From the NCBI GenBank assembly GCA_963801105.1, contig CAWDDH010000003.1, positions 3,658,001-3,722,000 of the forward strand: a stretch of 64,000 nt of DNA, given 5' to 3'. Within the stretch, counting starts at the first letter, position 1; each line of letters begins with the position of its first letter. Positions 9,296 to 19,828 of the stretch are shown in pieces. The stretch comes from JAENVU01 sp963801105 (GTDB lineage Bacteria > Actinomycetota > Acidimicrobiia > IMCC26256 > JAENVU01). Both the position numbers and the translations under genes were made by a program. Under the pieces are notes generated by a model. It searched no databases. It saw nothing but the letters and a program-made list of their open reading frames with translations, and was not told the DNA's origin.

Positions 9296-12200
9296 AGGTC
9301 GTCCCCGAGGTAGGGGACCGAGCGCACACCGAGGCGGTCCAGGATCTCCTTGCCCTCCGTCCGGAGCACCGCGCCCTCGGCGCCGGCCGTGAGCCGGCCG
9401 AGCGCGACCGACGTCAGCGCGATCTCGTACGGACGCGTGGCGGGACCGACCCGCCTCCAGGCTGGCCTCGAGCGCCGTCCGCGCCTCCGCGTCCGCTCGT
9501 CCGCACAGGGCCAGCGCCAGGCCCCGGACCCGCAGCAGCAGCGGAAGCTGCGCCGCGACCCCGCCGAGCGTCTGCGCCTCTCGGAGCGCGTCCTCCACGC
9601 ACGCCAGCGCCCGTCCGGCGTCACCCGCGGCGAGGTGGCTCTCCGCGATGCGTGCGGCCGCCTCGAGCGCGTCAATGTGCGCGCCGACCTCGATCGACGC
9701 GACACGCGCCTCGGCCAGGAGCCGCAGCCCCTCCGCGTGGTCACCCGACAGGCTCCTTGCTCGTCCGAGGAGCAGCTTGGCGAAGGCCGAGGCCGGGCGG
9801 TCGCCGGCGACCCGCCAGATCCGCGCCGCGTCCTCGAGGAGCGTGGTGGCGGGCTCCGGCTCGCCACGATCCAACGCGATCTCACCGATGTTGGTCATAC
9901 AGAACGCTCCGAGGACCGTATTGCCCGTCTGCCCCGCGAGCGTCCTCGCCTGCTCGTAGCGCAGCAGCGCGGCATCCCACTCCCCGCGCCAGTACGCGAA
10001 GCCTCCGAGCAGGTTCAACACGCTGGCCTGGCCCGGGAGGTCCTCGACCTGCTCGTAGAGGTCGAGCGACGCGGCGCAGGCTGTCGCTGCTCTCGAGGTC
10101 ACCGAGTTCCATCTGCGCCCATCCGAGCACCTTGTACACGTCCGCGAGGGCGCCCGCGTCGCCAACGAGCGTCGCGGTCTCGATCGCCCGCTCGCACCAT
10201 GCAATTGCCAGCTGATAGCGGCCCGCCTCCTTGCAGAACTGCGCGTACCAAGCGAGCATCCGGGCCCGCTGCCGGAGGCCTTCGGAGCTGTCGACCGCCT
10301 CGAGCAGCTTGAGGCCCCGCGTGATCGCGGCTCGCGCTTGCGAGTAGCTCTCCAGCCAGCCTCGGATCCACGCGCGCTTGAGCTGTACCCGCGCGTGGGC
10401 GACCGGATCGTCACCGATGTACTCCGCGCGCGGCACCGAACGCGTCCTCGGCACCGGCGAAGCTCCCCGACCGATGGCGTACGTCGCCGAGCGACTCCCG
10501 CAGGCGCGCGTGCTCGGCCCGCGGCACCTCGGGGAGTCTCCGGGCCGCCGCGAGCGCGCGCTCGTACAGCTCCGCCGCCTCGTGGTCGGCGAAGACCGCG
10601 CGGGCCTGTTCAGCGGCAGCGCGCGCGTACGTGAACGCCTCGTCGAATCGCTCCGCACGGAGGTAGTGAAGCGCGAGGAGTTCCGATGCGTCGTCGCCGG
10701 TCTGCTCGGCGCCATTCCGGATAGCGTCGCCGACGCGTCCGTGCAACTCCTTCCGGGAGCGATACGCGAGGCCCTCGTACGCGGAGTCACGCACCACCGC
10801 GTGCTCGAAGGTAAGACGCGAAGGCTCCCGCACGAAATATTCGCTCACGCGTGACCACGCCGACTCGTCGAGCTCGCGGGGATCGAGCACCGCAGCAAGC
10901 AGATCCTCCGGGAACGACCGTCCCAAGACCGCGACCCGACGCAGGAGGTCGCGATCCTGCGGTGGGAGCCGGTCGATGCTCGCGGCGACGAGGGCCTCGA
11001 CCGAGTCCGGCAGGCCCTGCACCCCGCCGGCCGACCGCGCCGCGGCCACGAGTTCGGTGAGGAACAACGGATTCCCGGTGGAGCGTTCCGCGAGCAGCTC
11101 CACCTCCTGGGCCGAGATCGGCGAATCCACCGTGGCCCCGTGGACCAGCGCGATCGCATCGACGAGTTCGAGCGGCGCCAGCTCGACCGTGATCACCTGG
11201 GTCGCGTCGTCCGGTCGGCCGCCCTCGACATCGCGACGGGTGACCACGACGAGCCACGGCACCGACTCGATCTCAGCGGTGAGCGCTTGCAGCAGCGCGT
11301 ACGAGGCATCGTCCATCCATTGGACGTCCTCGATGACGAGGACGGCGGGGCCGGTGAGGAGGCGCTGCGCCAGGTCACGGAGCACGTCGGCCGTACGAGC
11401 CGTCCGAAACTGGCCTTCGAGCCGAGCCGTCTCGGGACTCTCCTCCATCGGGACGTCGACCAGCGAGGCGAGCAGCGGCGTCCAGGGCTCGAGCTCGGGG
11501 GCCGCGGCCCGCACGACGGCCAGAAGGTGCTCCCCGTCCGACGCCTTCCGTTGCGCCGGATCCAGCCCCACGAGCTCGCGAACGATGAGCCGCCAGGGCG
11601 AGTACGGCGTCGTGGACTCGTACAACTCACAGCGGGTCGCGCGCACCGTCAGGTCGACGCACGCGGCCCGCAACTCGTCGACGATCCTGGACTTGCCCAT
11701 TCCGGCCGCGCCGACGATCTCCACGAACCGGCCCGACCCGCCGGTCACCGCGTCGCGCGCGGAGCAGCTGGTCCAGCTCGGCGTCGCGGCCGATGAACGG
11801 GAGCCGGAGAGCCGCCGCGTCGGCCTTGGCGCCCGCCACCGGCCCGACCTTCCACGCTTCGACGGGTCGGGCCTTCCCCTTGACGGAGAATGGTTCGACC
11901 GCTTCGCGCACGAACGCCGTCGGCGATCGATCGAGGACATCGTGGGTCGCAAGAATCTCGCCCGGAGCGGCGTGCGCCATCAGTCGAGCCGCCAGGTTCA
12001 CCGCGTCGCCCATCACGGTGTACGTCCGCCGGTAGCTGGGACCCACATCACCCGCGAAGACCGGCCCGCGGTTCACGCCGATGCGAATCGGGATTCGAGG
12101 TGACGCGTCCACGATGTCGCGGAGCGCCAGCAGCATGTTTCGCTCGTCGTCGCCCGAACTGGTCGGGACGCCCGCAGTGAGGATGAACTTGCCGCCGTCA

Positions 12201-13102
12201 CGATCGACGTCACTCGCGAGGAAGGTGACGCCGTGTCGATCGACAGCCTCTTGGACGGTCGTGACCAGCTCGTCGAGCGCCCGGCCGACCTCGTCCAACG
12301 GGTGATCGCGGATGAGTACGTCGGTCCCGTCGAAATGAACGAACGCAATCGTCGCCCGTCGGTGCTCCGGGGCGCGCGTCTCAGCCAACGATTCCCGGAG
12401 CCCGACCGGGATGCATGTCGTCAGGTCGACGCCCTCCGGCGTCGGCGTCACCTCGTAACCGACCGGCCCGGTCGCGAGCGCCGGAGCCCGGCGCAGCAGG
12501 AAGCCGGGACCCTTCGCCCGTCCAACCGCCGATTGGCGAAACCGACGGGCCATCGCCGGGCTGATGAGGATCTCCCCGGCGTCGGCGGCGCCTTCGAGGG
12601 TCGCCGTCTCACTGGTCCCGGGTCCCGTGACCACGAGCTCGCGGTGGGATCCGCCGACGAGGAAGAAGTGGAACGTTCCGGTGTGGGCCCCGATCGACAT
12701 GCGGAGGCGCACCTTCTGTCCGAGCACGCTCAGCTCCCCGCGCTCGCGAAGGGTACGGCGCATCCCGACCGCCGAGTACGCCGCCCGGGCCGCGTGCTCG
12801 TCGCCGGTGAACAGCAGGAGCAACGCATCTCCGCCGAACTTGAGGAGACGGCCGCCATGGTCGTAGGCGACGGCCAAGAGGTCGGTGAAGGTGGCGCCGA
12901 TGGTGGCCGCGAGCTCCTCGGCGCCGATGTTGCCCTGACGTGCGAGACCCTCGGAGAGCTTCGTGAACCCCGAGATGTCGATGAACACGACGCTGCCCTC
13001 GAGGGCCCGCGCGGTCGCCGCCGGACCCTGGCCCAGCCACTCGATCACGAGGCGGGGCAGGTACGGCGAGAACCGCTCGTTCCGCCCGCGGTCCTCACCC
13101 AT
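9289..13102 (-). CDS. Tandem class III nucleotide cyclase - STAND ATPase - TPR signalling protein (four frame breaks)
   Basis: Large cytosolic signalling protein of about 1,270 aa once the frames are joined. ATG 13102 (MGEDRGRNERFSPYLPRL) is chosen because YLPRLVIEWL is the usual start of this family. Cyclase domain 1 has the metal-binding VVFIDISGFTKLSE and KFGGDALLLLF. Cyclase domain 2 (IAFVHFDGTDVL ... GPSYRRTYTVMGDAVNLAARL) follows. Next comes a P-loop ATPase (IGRDAELDQLL, then EIVGAAGMGKSRIVDEL, LVIEDVQWMDD), then a long TPR region ending VRSVPYLGDDLS. Frame breaks lie near 11758, 10432, 10083 and 9450, and conserved sequence resumes immediately after each. The order cyclase-cyclase-NTPase-TPR resembles mammalian soluble adenylyl cyclase. 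Either indel errors or genuine decay could explain the breaks. I favour errors because no segment is missing. Confidence 0.8.
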
Positions 13103-13320
13103 GAGGTCGGAGTCTCGCGCGCTCCGCGGCCGACCGATCACGCTGGCGAGTCTCGCGCGACCCCGTGGCCAACCGGGTTGCACGGCGTTCAGGCGCCGGT
13201 CGACGACGCCGGACCGCTTCTCGCGGACGCGGGCGGCGGCGAGCGCGGTCTCGAGCACGCCGGGCATCCGGACGTCGGGTCGTCCACGTGCGCCGATGGG
13301 GAGATCACGCCCGCGCCACC

Positions 13321-14650
13321 ATGAGTCAGACTGCGGCAGTGGCACGAGACCGCGAGGCCCTCACCGTCGGCGCGGATCCGGCCCGATCGGTGCCGCGGCG
13401 CGGCCGACGACTGATCCTGGCGGCGGCCGCGATCGCCGTGGTGGCCGCGATCGTCGGCGTCGTGGTGCTCGCTCGCCACCACGATCCGCCGACCGCGTCC
13501 GAGATCTCGAAGTTCTGCAATGTCATCCTCCGCGGTCAGCCGGGTCAGGGCTCCGACCCGGCGGCCGCCGTCGACCGGAAGCGCGCGGGTCGCGCTCGCA
13601 CCCGATTCGCTCCGCGCCGACGTGCAGGCGGTGACGCGCGGCGGCACCACGTCCGCGCTCGCACCGGACGCGCGCCCGCGACTCGAGAGGAGCCTGGATC
13701 GTGTCACGGGATGGATCGAGACCCGCTGCTATCCGGCGGCGGCGCAACCGGGTGCCATGCCCGCCGAGCAACGTTTTGCCCCCGCTCGTTTACCTTCGGG
13801 ATCACACGTCTGCGTCGTGAACAATGCCCGGCGGTCGTCCGAGGACGCCTTCGGCGTACGCACGTCGAGCATCACGATCTACGCCGACACCTCCCGCGCC
13901 GACCCGTGGGCCGGACCGCTCCTCGCCACGGCGTTCTCGGTCCCGTCGCTGCTCGACGAGAAGAGCAGGAATGACGTCCTCGTGCCCGCCGTCGGCGCCG
14001 GCCGTCAGGGGTCGATCCTGGGCTCCAGCCGGGATCGCCTCCGCACGGGCACCGGCATCGAGATGTACGACGCCGCGCAGAACGGCCGGGTTTCCGTGCT
14101 CGCCCGCGGGGAGCTGCTGGAGCGCCGGATCCTCGCGCTGGCGTCCCACATCGTCGACGCGCAGGGACACCCTCGGCTCGACGCCACCGCGGTCCCCGCC
14201 GGGTATTCGGTCGTCTACGAGGGGGCGGTCGAACCGATCAGCCAGGTGCCGAGCCTGCTCAGGCCGCAGTTCCCCACGTTCTCGGTCAGCGCGACGGCCG
14301 GGACCGGTCCGCCATCACCGTCGCAGGGCCTCCAATGGACGGGTGCCGTCCTCGACGACGCCACCTTCGAGGCGACCCGCTTCTTCGTACCCGATCCAGG
14401 TCTGCGACCAGTCGGCACGAAGCAGGCGCTGGTCTGGGACACGACGATCGCGTCAGGCTCGCCGCTGACCGTCGCGCGCTGGCGGGAGGGACGCGTCGTC
14501 ATCACGGCGGGTATCTACGGCGAGCACGCCGGGACACGGAGGAAGGCCATGGAATCGTTGGTCACGTCCATGCGCAGGCTGGACCGTGACGAGTGGACGA
14601 GCCTGACGTCACAGTTCAGCTTCTGCAGGATCCTGTCGACGACGCCCTGA
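13321..14650 (+). CDS. Membrane-anchored protein of unknown function (one frame break)
   Basis: The frame from ATG 13321 gives a short basic N-terminus, one transmembrane segment (RLILAAAAIAVVAAIVGVVVLA, residues about 30-51) and the start of an external domain with Cys (SEISKFCNVILRG). Near 13565-13590 the coding sequence moves to the next frame (VALAPDSLRADVQAV onward) and runs to the stop at 14650. The joined product is about 440 aa. The external part contains several Cys residues and no family I recognise. It is divergent from the cyclase gene with about 220 bases between starts, and convergent with the dapA-like gene one base away. Confidence 0.6.
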
Positions 14651-14651
14651 G

Positions 14652-15560
14652 TCAGGACGCGAGCGCGATGGCGGCGAGGGCCGCCTCGACCGCGGCCGAC
14701 GAGGCGTTCGTCAGGGGCATCCGGACGTCGGGGGTGGGGATGCGGCCCTGGGCGTGGAGGACGCCCTTGAACACCGCCGGGTTGGGTTCGGTGAAGCAGG
14801 ACTGCACGACGGGCAGCAGCCGCTCGGCGTGGGCCCGGCCCTCCTCGACCTTGCCCGCGACGCCGCACTCGATCATCGAGACGAACTGCTCGGTGCACAC
14901 GTGCGCCGACGCGCAGATCGCGCCCGCGCCACCCATGAGCACGATCGGGAAGAGGAACGGGTCCTCACCGCCGAGCACCGCGAAGTCGTCCGGCGCGCCG
15001 CGCAGGAGCTCGAGGGTGTCGAGATCCAGCCCCGCCGCCGCCTGCTTGATGCCGACGATGTTCGGGTGCTGCGCGGCTTCGAGCACTCCGGCGGCCGACA
15101 GGTTGCGTCCGGTGCGGATCGCGATGTTGTAGAGGATCACCGGAACGGGCGACGCGTCGGCGACGGCCCGGAAATGCGCCACGATCCCGGCTTCGGACGG
15201 GCGGACGTAATACGGCACGACGATGAGGACACCGGAGAGCCCTGGCGTGCCCGCGAGCCCCTCGACCGCAGCGACGGTCGTGGCCGTGCTGTTCGTCCCG
15301 GCACCGACGATCAACTGCGCGCCGCGCTCCACGCACACCGCCGAGCACGCAGCGACGACCGCCTGCTTCTCCGCCGCGGTCAGCGCGGCCGACTCACCCG
15401 TGGTGCCGAGCGGGACGATCCCCGACGCGCCGGCGTCCAGGTACTCGTGGCACAGGGCGGTCACCGCGTCGAGCGCGACCGAGCCGTCGGACGCGAACGG
15501 GGTGATCAGCGGGACGTAGACACCGCGCAGCGTGAGTCCGTCGGTGGGTGCATTCGGCAT
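14652..15560 (-). CDS. dapA: Dihydrodipicolinate synthase/N-acetylneuraminate lyase family aldolase
   Basis: 302-aa class I TIM-barrel aldolase. It keeps the DapA hallmarks: PLGTTGESAALT (pyruvate-binding loop), VVPYYVRPSEAGI, the Tyr/Arg pair in ILYNIAIRTGRNL, and the Schiff-base lysine in IVGIKQAAAG. Full-length 4-hydroxy-tetrahydrodipicolinate synthase (lysine/DAP pathway) is the simplest reading. No other lysine gene is nearby, so a related pyruvate aldolase cannot be excluded. ATG 15560 is 7 nt after a TACCCT box on the same strand, a leaderless arrangement. Confidence 0.85.
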   Translation of the reverse strand: MPNAPTDGLTLRGVYVPLITPFASDGSVALDAVTALCHEYLDAGASGIVPLGTTGESAALTAAEKQAVVAACSAVCVERGAQLIVGAGTNSTATTVAAVEGLAGTPGLSGVLIVVPYYVRPSEAGIVAHFRAVADASPVPVILYNIAIRTGRNLSAAGVLEAAQHPNIVGIKQAAAGLDLDTLELLRGAPDDFAVLGGEDPFLFPIVLMGGAGAICASAHVCTEQFVSMIECGVAGKVEEGRAHAERLLPVVQSCFTEPNPAVFKGVLHAQGRIPTPDVRMPLTNASSAAVEAALAAIALAS

Positions 15561-15567
15561 ACGAGCC

Positions 15568-15594
15568 AGGGTACCGGCCGGGCTTCGGTAGTGT
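15568..15594. promoter_or_regulatory. Divergent -10 boxes for dapA and the TauE/SafE gene
   Basis: TACCCT on the minus strand (15573-15568) is 7 nt before the dapA ATG. TAGTGT on the plus strand (15589-15594) is 8 nt before the ATG at 15603. Both fit leaderless promoters placed back to back in 42 bp. Confidence 0.45.
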
Positions 15595-15602
15595 CGGCCT
15601 CA

Positions 15603-16391
15603 ATGTCGGACCTGGTCACGGTCGTCCTGGTCCTCATCGCCGGGTTCTTCACCGGCGTCCTCTCCGGGGTCTTCGGCGTCGGCGGCGCGGTCATCTCGAC
15701 CCCCGCGATCCTCCTGCTCGGCGCGACGCCGCTCCAGGCCGTCGGCAGCACGCTCCCCTCGATCATCCCGTCGTCGATCTCGGGCACGCTCCGCTATCAG
15801 CGCGAGGGACTCGTCGTCCGGCGCGTGGTGCTCGGGACCGGCCTCGCCGGCGCCACGTGCGCGGCACTCGGCGCGATCGCGAGCGACCTGATCCCGGGAC
15901 GCGGCCACGTGCAGATGGTGCTCACCGCGGGCCTCATGGGCTTCACCGCCTACCGGACGGGGACGATGGGACGGATCCCGCCCCGCGTGGACGACCAGGG
16001 CGAACCCGATCTCGACCTGCGCGTGGGGAAGCTCCTCGCGATCGGCGTCGCCGCGGGGCTGCTCTCGGGGTTCCTCGGGGTCGGCGGCGGGATCCTGATG
16101 GTCCCCGGCTTCACCGGCCTGCTCGGCCTGCCGCTCAAGTCGGCGATCGGCACGTCGCTCGCCTGTGTCGGTGTCATCGCGATCCCGGGCACGCTGACCC
16201 ACCAGTTGCTCGGCAACGTCAACTGGTTCTACGCGCTGCCGCTCATGGTCACCGCGATCCCCGGTGCCCGCGTCGGCGCGCACCTCGCGATCCGGACCAC
16301 GGACCGGGTGCTCCGGCGCGTCGTCGCGAGCGTGCTCGGGACCATCGCCGTCGTGTACGGCACCGTCGAGCTCATCCGCCTGTTCCGCTGA
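15603..16391 (+). CDS. TauE/SafE (DUF81) family membrane permease
   Basis: 262-aa integral membrane protein with two homologous halves, each with the family glycine signature: GVLSGVFGVGGAVISTP near the start and GLLSGFLGVGGGILMVP in the second half. About eight TM helices are expected. Members export or import organosulfur or sulfonate-type anions, but most actinobacterial ones are unassigned. The last 20 bases overlap the 3' end of the convergent uracil-DNA glycosylase gene. Confidence 0.9.
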   Translation: MSDLVTVVLVLIAGFFTGVLSGVFGVGGAVISTPAILLLGATPLQAVGSTLPSIIPSSISGTLRYQREGLVVRRVVLGTGLAGATCAALGAIASDLIPGRGHVQMVLTAGLMGFTAYRTGTMGRIPPRVDDQGEPDLDLRVGKLLAIGVAAGLLSGFLGVGGGILMVPGFTGLLGLPLKSAIGTSLACVGVIAIPGTLTHQLLGNVNWFYALPLMVTAIPGARVGAHLAIRTTDRVLRRVVASVLGTIAVVYGTVELIRLFR

Positions 16392-17073
16392 GCCCTGCGA
16401 GGTCCCGGGCCCGGGCGAACACGCCGTCGATCATCGGCTCCGTGAGCTTGCCGGTGAACGTGTTCTGCTGCGACGGGTGGAAGCACCCGAGCACCACGGC
16501 GCGCCGGGTCACCACCTCGAGCCCGTGGGTGAACTTCGGGCGCGGCCGCGGGAGGTCCGCGCCCGACGCGCGGAGCACGCGCCACAGCGCCTCGAACGCG
16601 AAGGCGCCGAGCGCCACGATCACCCGCACGTCCCGGAGAAGCGCGAGCTCGCGCTCGAACCAGGGCACGCACGTGTCGCGTTCGGTCGGCGTCGGCTTGT
16701 TCGCGGGCGGAGCGCAGCGCACGACCGCCGAGACGTAGGCGTTCCGGAGCGCGAGACCGTCATCGGCGTGGACCGACGTCGGCTGGTTGGCGAGGCCGTT
16801 GCGGTACAGCGACGCGTACAACCAGTCCCCCGAGCGGTCGCCGGTGAAGACGCGCCCCGTGCGGTTCGCGCCGTGGGCGGCCGGCGCGAGCCCGACGACC
16901 AGAATCCGTGCCGCCGCGTCGCCGAAGCCGGGTACCGGTCGGCCCCAGTAGTCCTGGTCGCGGAACGCAGCGCGCTTCTCGCGCGCCACCTCCTCCCGCC
17001 AGGCGACCAGGCGCGGACACGCCCGGCACGAGGTGATCTCTTCGGCCAATACACGGAGGGAATCGGAAGGCAC
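16372..17073 (-). CDS. udgB: Type-5 uracil-DNA glycosylase (UdgB)
   Basis: 233-aa base-excision repair enzyme of UDG family 5. It has the diagnostic motif GLAPAAHGANRTGRVFTGD (residues about 60-78) and the C-terminal HPSQQNTFTGK motif. Four cysteines, in CRACPR near residue 16, VVRCAPP and DTCVPW, supply the Fe-S cluster ligands expected for this family. Family 5 enzymes remove uracil, hypoxanthine and related lesions and tolerate a missing catalytic Asp. The GTG start at 17073 is 20 bases from the divergent lipid kinase start. The 3' end overlaps the TauE/SafE gene by 20 bases. Confidence 0.92.
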   Translation of the reverse strand: MPSDSLRVLAEEITSCRACPRLVAWREEVAREKRAAFRDQDYWGRPVPGFGDAAARILVVGLAPAAHGANRTGRVFTGDRSGDWLYASLYRNGLANQPTSVHADDGLALRNAYVSAVVRCAPPANKPTPTERDTCVPWFERELALLRDVRVIVALGAFAFEALWRVLRASGADLPRPRPKFTHGLEVVTRRAVVLGCFHPSQQNTFTGKLTEPMIDGVFARARDLAGLSGTGG

Positions 17074-17079
17074 GGCCGA

Positions 17080-17085
17080 TAGCCT
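17080..17085 (+). promoter_or_regulatory. -10 box, lipid kinase gene
   Basis: TAGCCT lies 8 nt before GTG 17094, consistent with a leaderless transcript. Confidence 0.4.
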
Positions 17086-17093
17086 GCCCCGTC

Positions 17094-18008
17094 GTGCGGG
17101 TCCTGCTCATCGTCAATGCGACCGCGTCGTCGGTGACCGCCCGCCGGAGGGTCGTGATCCAGAAGGCGCTGGGCGCCGATCACGACCTCGTGGTCGCCGA
17201 GACCTCGCGGCGCGGCCACGCGGCGCGGCTCGCGCGCGGTGCCGCGGCCGAGGGTGTGGAGGTCGTCGCGGTCCTCGCCGGCGACGGCACGCTCAACGAG
17301 GCCGCCGACGGCCTGGTCGGCACCGACACCGCCCTCGCGCCCCTCCCGGGCGGCTCCACCAACGTCTACGCCCGCTCGCTCGGGATCGCCGACGACCCGG
17401 TCGAGGCCACCTCGGAACTGCTCGAATCGCTCGACCGGAAGTCGTTCCAGCGCATCGGGCTCGGTCGGGTCGGCGACCGGCACCTCCTGTTCCACTGCGG
17501 CGTCGGGTTCGACGCGGCAGTGGTCGAGTCCGTCGAGCGCCGGGCCGCGTACAAGCGCTACGCAGCACACCCGCTGTTCGTCGTCGCGGCGTTCGACACC
17601 TGGCTGCGGACCTACGACCACTCCCACGGCCGGTTCGCGGTCACGTTCCCGGACGGCGAGACCGTGCCCGACGCGACCCTCCTCATCATCTCCAAGACGA
17701 GCCCGTACACCTACCTCGGGCACCGGCCCCTGGTCGTCGCGCCCGCGGCGTCGCTCACCAGCGAGCTGAGCTTCACCGTCGTGCGGGCGCGGCATGCGCC
17801 GGGAATGCTGAGCATCGCGGCGCGGGCGTTCCTCTCTCCTCGCCTGCTGCACCGGCAGCGGGACGTCGTGCAGCGTGACGGCGTCGCCGCCGCGACCATC
17901 TCCTCCGACGAGCCCTTCCCGTACCAGGTCGACGGCGACTACCTCGGTGACGTGCGGCGACTCGACGTCGCGTACGTCCCCGACGCGCTCACCCTGGTCG
18001 TGCCGTGA
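17094..18008 (+). CDS. Diacylglycerol/sphingosine kinase-like lipid kinase (YegS/DgkB family)
   Basis: 304-aa cytosolic or membrane-peripheral kinase with the DAGK catalytic domain. It shows LIVNATASS at the N-terminus, the nucleotide loop LAGDGTLNEAADGL and PLPGGSTNVYARSLG. The C-terminal half ends with the family pattern PFPYQVDGDYLGDVRRLDV. Likely role: phosphorylating a lipid alcohol such as diacylglycerol for phospholipid turnover. Its stop overlaps the start of the following ABC exporter gene (GTGA), so the three genes 17094-21719 form one coupled unit, which suggests a lipid-related exporter. Confidence 0.88.
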   Translation: MRVLLIVNATASSVTARRRVVIQKALGADHDLVVAETSRRGHAARLARGAAAEGVEVVAVLAGDGTLNEAADGLVGTDTALAPLPGGSTNVYARSLGIADDPVEATSELLESLDRKSFQRIGLGRVGDRHLLFHCGVGFDAAVVESVERRAAYKRYAAHPLFVVAAFDTWLRTYDHSHGRFAVTFPDGETVPDATLLIISKTSPYTYLGHRPLVVAPAASLTSELSFTVVRARHAPGMLSIAARAFLSPRLLHRQRDVVQRDGVAAATISSDEPFPYQVDGDYLGDVRRLDVAYVPDALTLVVP

Positions 18009-19828
18009 CCGCCCTCGCGGCATCCGGGCCGGCGCAGGACCCTCCCGAGCCCGAGCCCGTCCCGCAGCACGTCCTGCGGCGCGGGCTCCGGGTCCTGATC
18101 CGGTTCGTCCGCCTCAACCCGCTGCCGTTCTCGATCGCAATCGTCGGGGCGGTCGTCTACGCAGGCTCCTCGGTGCTGGGCACACTGGTCCTGGGCCGCG
18201 TGACCGACAAGGTCCTCACCCCGGCGTTCAAGGCCGGCGGCGCGGACCGGGCCACGACGTGGACGTGGGTCACCCTGATCGTGGGCGTCGCGGTGCTCCG
18301 GGGCGTCGGCACGGTCATCCGCCGTTACTTCGCCGGCAAGACGACCTGGCTCGGGCAGGCGTGGCTCCGTCGCGAGATCGCCGACCACTTCCTGGCGGTG
18401 CCCCTCGGGTTCCACCGCACGACCTCGACCGGGGAGCTGCTCGCCCACGCCGACGCGGACGTGCTCGCGGCCACCGAGGTGGTCAACCCGCTTCCGTTCT
18501 CGACCGGCCTCGTGGTCCTGGTCATCTTCTCCGTGATCGCGCTCATCGCGGTCGACCCGGTCCTCGCACTCGTGGCGCTCGTCCTGTTCCCGACCATGGC
18601 CGTGCTGAACCGCTATTACACCCGGCGGGTCGAGCGCCCCGCCGCCGCGGTGCAGCAGCACGTCGGGGAGGTGTCGGGGATCGCGCACGAGAGCTTCGAC
18701 GGCGCCCTCATGGTCAAGACGCTCGGCCTCGAGCACCACGAGGTGGACCGGCTGGCGGTCGCGGCCGACGCGCTGCGTGTCGAGCGCATCGAGGTGGGCC
18801 GGCTCCGTGCCTTCTTCGAGCCGGCGCTCGACGCGCTCCCGAACCTGGGGATCGTCGCGATCCTCGCGGTCGGGAGCTGGCGCATCTCCGAGGGCGTCAT
18901 CTCGCCCGGTGACGTCGTGCAGGCCATGGCGCTGTTCACGCTCCTCGCGTTCCCGATGCGCGTGGTCGGGTTCCTCCTCGAGGAGATGCCGCGCGCCGTG
19001 GTCTCGACCGAACGGCTCGACCGGGTCCTCGCCGCGCCCCACGCGCCCGAACCCCACGAACACGACGAGCCACCGTCGACCCCCGCCGAGGTCGTCCTCG
19101 CGGGAGTGGACTACTCCTACCCGACCGGCGACCCGGTCCTCGTCGGCCTCGACCTCACCATCGATCCCGGAGAGATCGTGGCGCTGGTCGGGCCGACCGG
19201 ATGCGGCAAGAGCACGCTGTGCGAGCTGCTCGTGGGCCTCGACGAGCCTGATCGGGGCTCGATCACCGTCCATGGTCTGGCGCCGCACCGCCTCCGTCGC
19301 GAGGCCCGCCGGGACCTGCTCGCGCTCGTCTTCCAGGAGTCGTTCGTCTTCGCCGACACCGTCACCGAGAACATCCTCGTCGGCACCGACCACGGGTCCG
19401 ACCGGTTGGAGTCCGCCCTCGCGGTCGCACAGGCCGAGCGCTTCGTCGCTTCGCTCCCCGACGGCCTCGACACCGTGCTCGGCGAACGGGGCGTCACGCT
19501 CTCGGGCGGCCAACGCCAGCGCCTCGCCCTCGCCCGCGCGCTCGCGCGACGGCCGCAGCTCCTGGTCCTCGACGACGCGACCTCGGCCGTCGACCCCCGA
19601 ATCGAGGCGCGCATCCTGTCCGCGCTCCGCGACGAGCTCCGCATGACGACGCTGGTCGTGGCGCACCGCCGCTCGACCGTCGAGCTCGCCGACCGCGTCG
19701 TACGCATGGAGGCCGGCCGCATCGTCGCGTCCGGCACCCATACCGAGCTGGTCGCCACCGACGCCGAGTACGCGGCCATGTTGTCGGCCTACGACTCCGC
19801 GGTCCCCGGGGAGTACGACGATGTCTGA
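18005..19828 (+). CDS. ABC exporter half-transporter with degenerate ATP site (subunit 1)
   Basis: 607-aa fused TMD-NBD protein. Six TM helices occupy roughly residues 40-330. The NBD follows with Walker A GPTGCGKST, signature LSGGQRQRLALARAL and Walker B LLVLDDATSAVD. The residue after the Walker B aspartate is Asp rather than the catalytic Glu, the mark of the inactive site in heterodimeric exporters such as TM287/288. GTG 18005 overlaps the stop of the lipid kinase by 4 nt, and its own stop overlaps the next ABC gene by 8 nt. It very likely pairs with that protein. Confidence 0.9.
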   Translation: MTALAASGPAQDPPEPEPVPQHVLRRGLRVLIRFVRLNPLPFSIAIVGAVVYAGSSVLGTLVLGRVTDKVLTPAFKAGGADRATTWTWVTLIVGVAVLRGVGTVIRRYFAGKTTWLGQAWLRREIADHFLAVPLGFHRTTSTGELLAHADADVLAATEVVNPLPFSTGLVVLVIFSVIALIAVDPVLALVALVLFPTMAVLNRYYTRRVERPAAAVQQHVGEVSGIAHESFDGALMVKTLGLEHHEVDRLAVAADALRVERIEVGRLRAFFEPALDALPNLGIVAILAVGSWRISEGVISPGDVVQAMALFTLLAFPMRVVGFLLEEMPRAVVSTERLDRVLAAPHAPEPHEHDEPPSTPAEVVLAGVDYSYPTGDPVLVGLDLTIDPGEIVALVGPTGCGKSTLCELLVGLDEPDRGSITVHGLAPHRLRREARRDLLALVFQESFVFADTVTENILVGTDHGSDRLESALAVAQAERFVASLPDGLDTVLGERGVTLSGGQRQRLALARALARRPQLLVLDDATSAVDPRIEARILSALRDELRMTTLVVAHRRSTVELADRVVRMEAGRIVASGTHTELVATDAEYAAMLSAYDSAVPGEYDDV

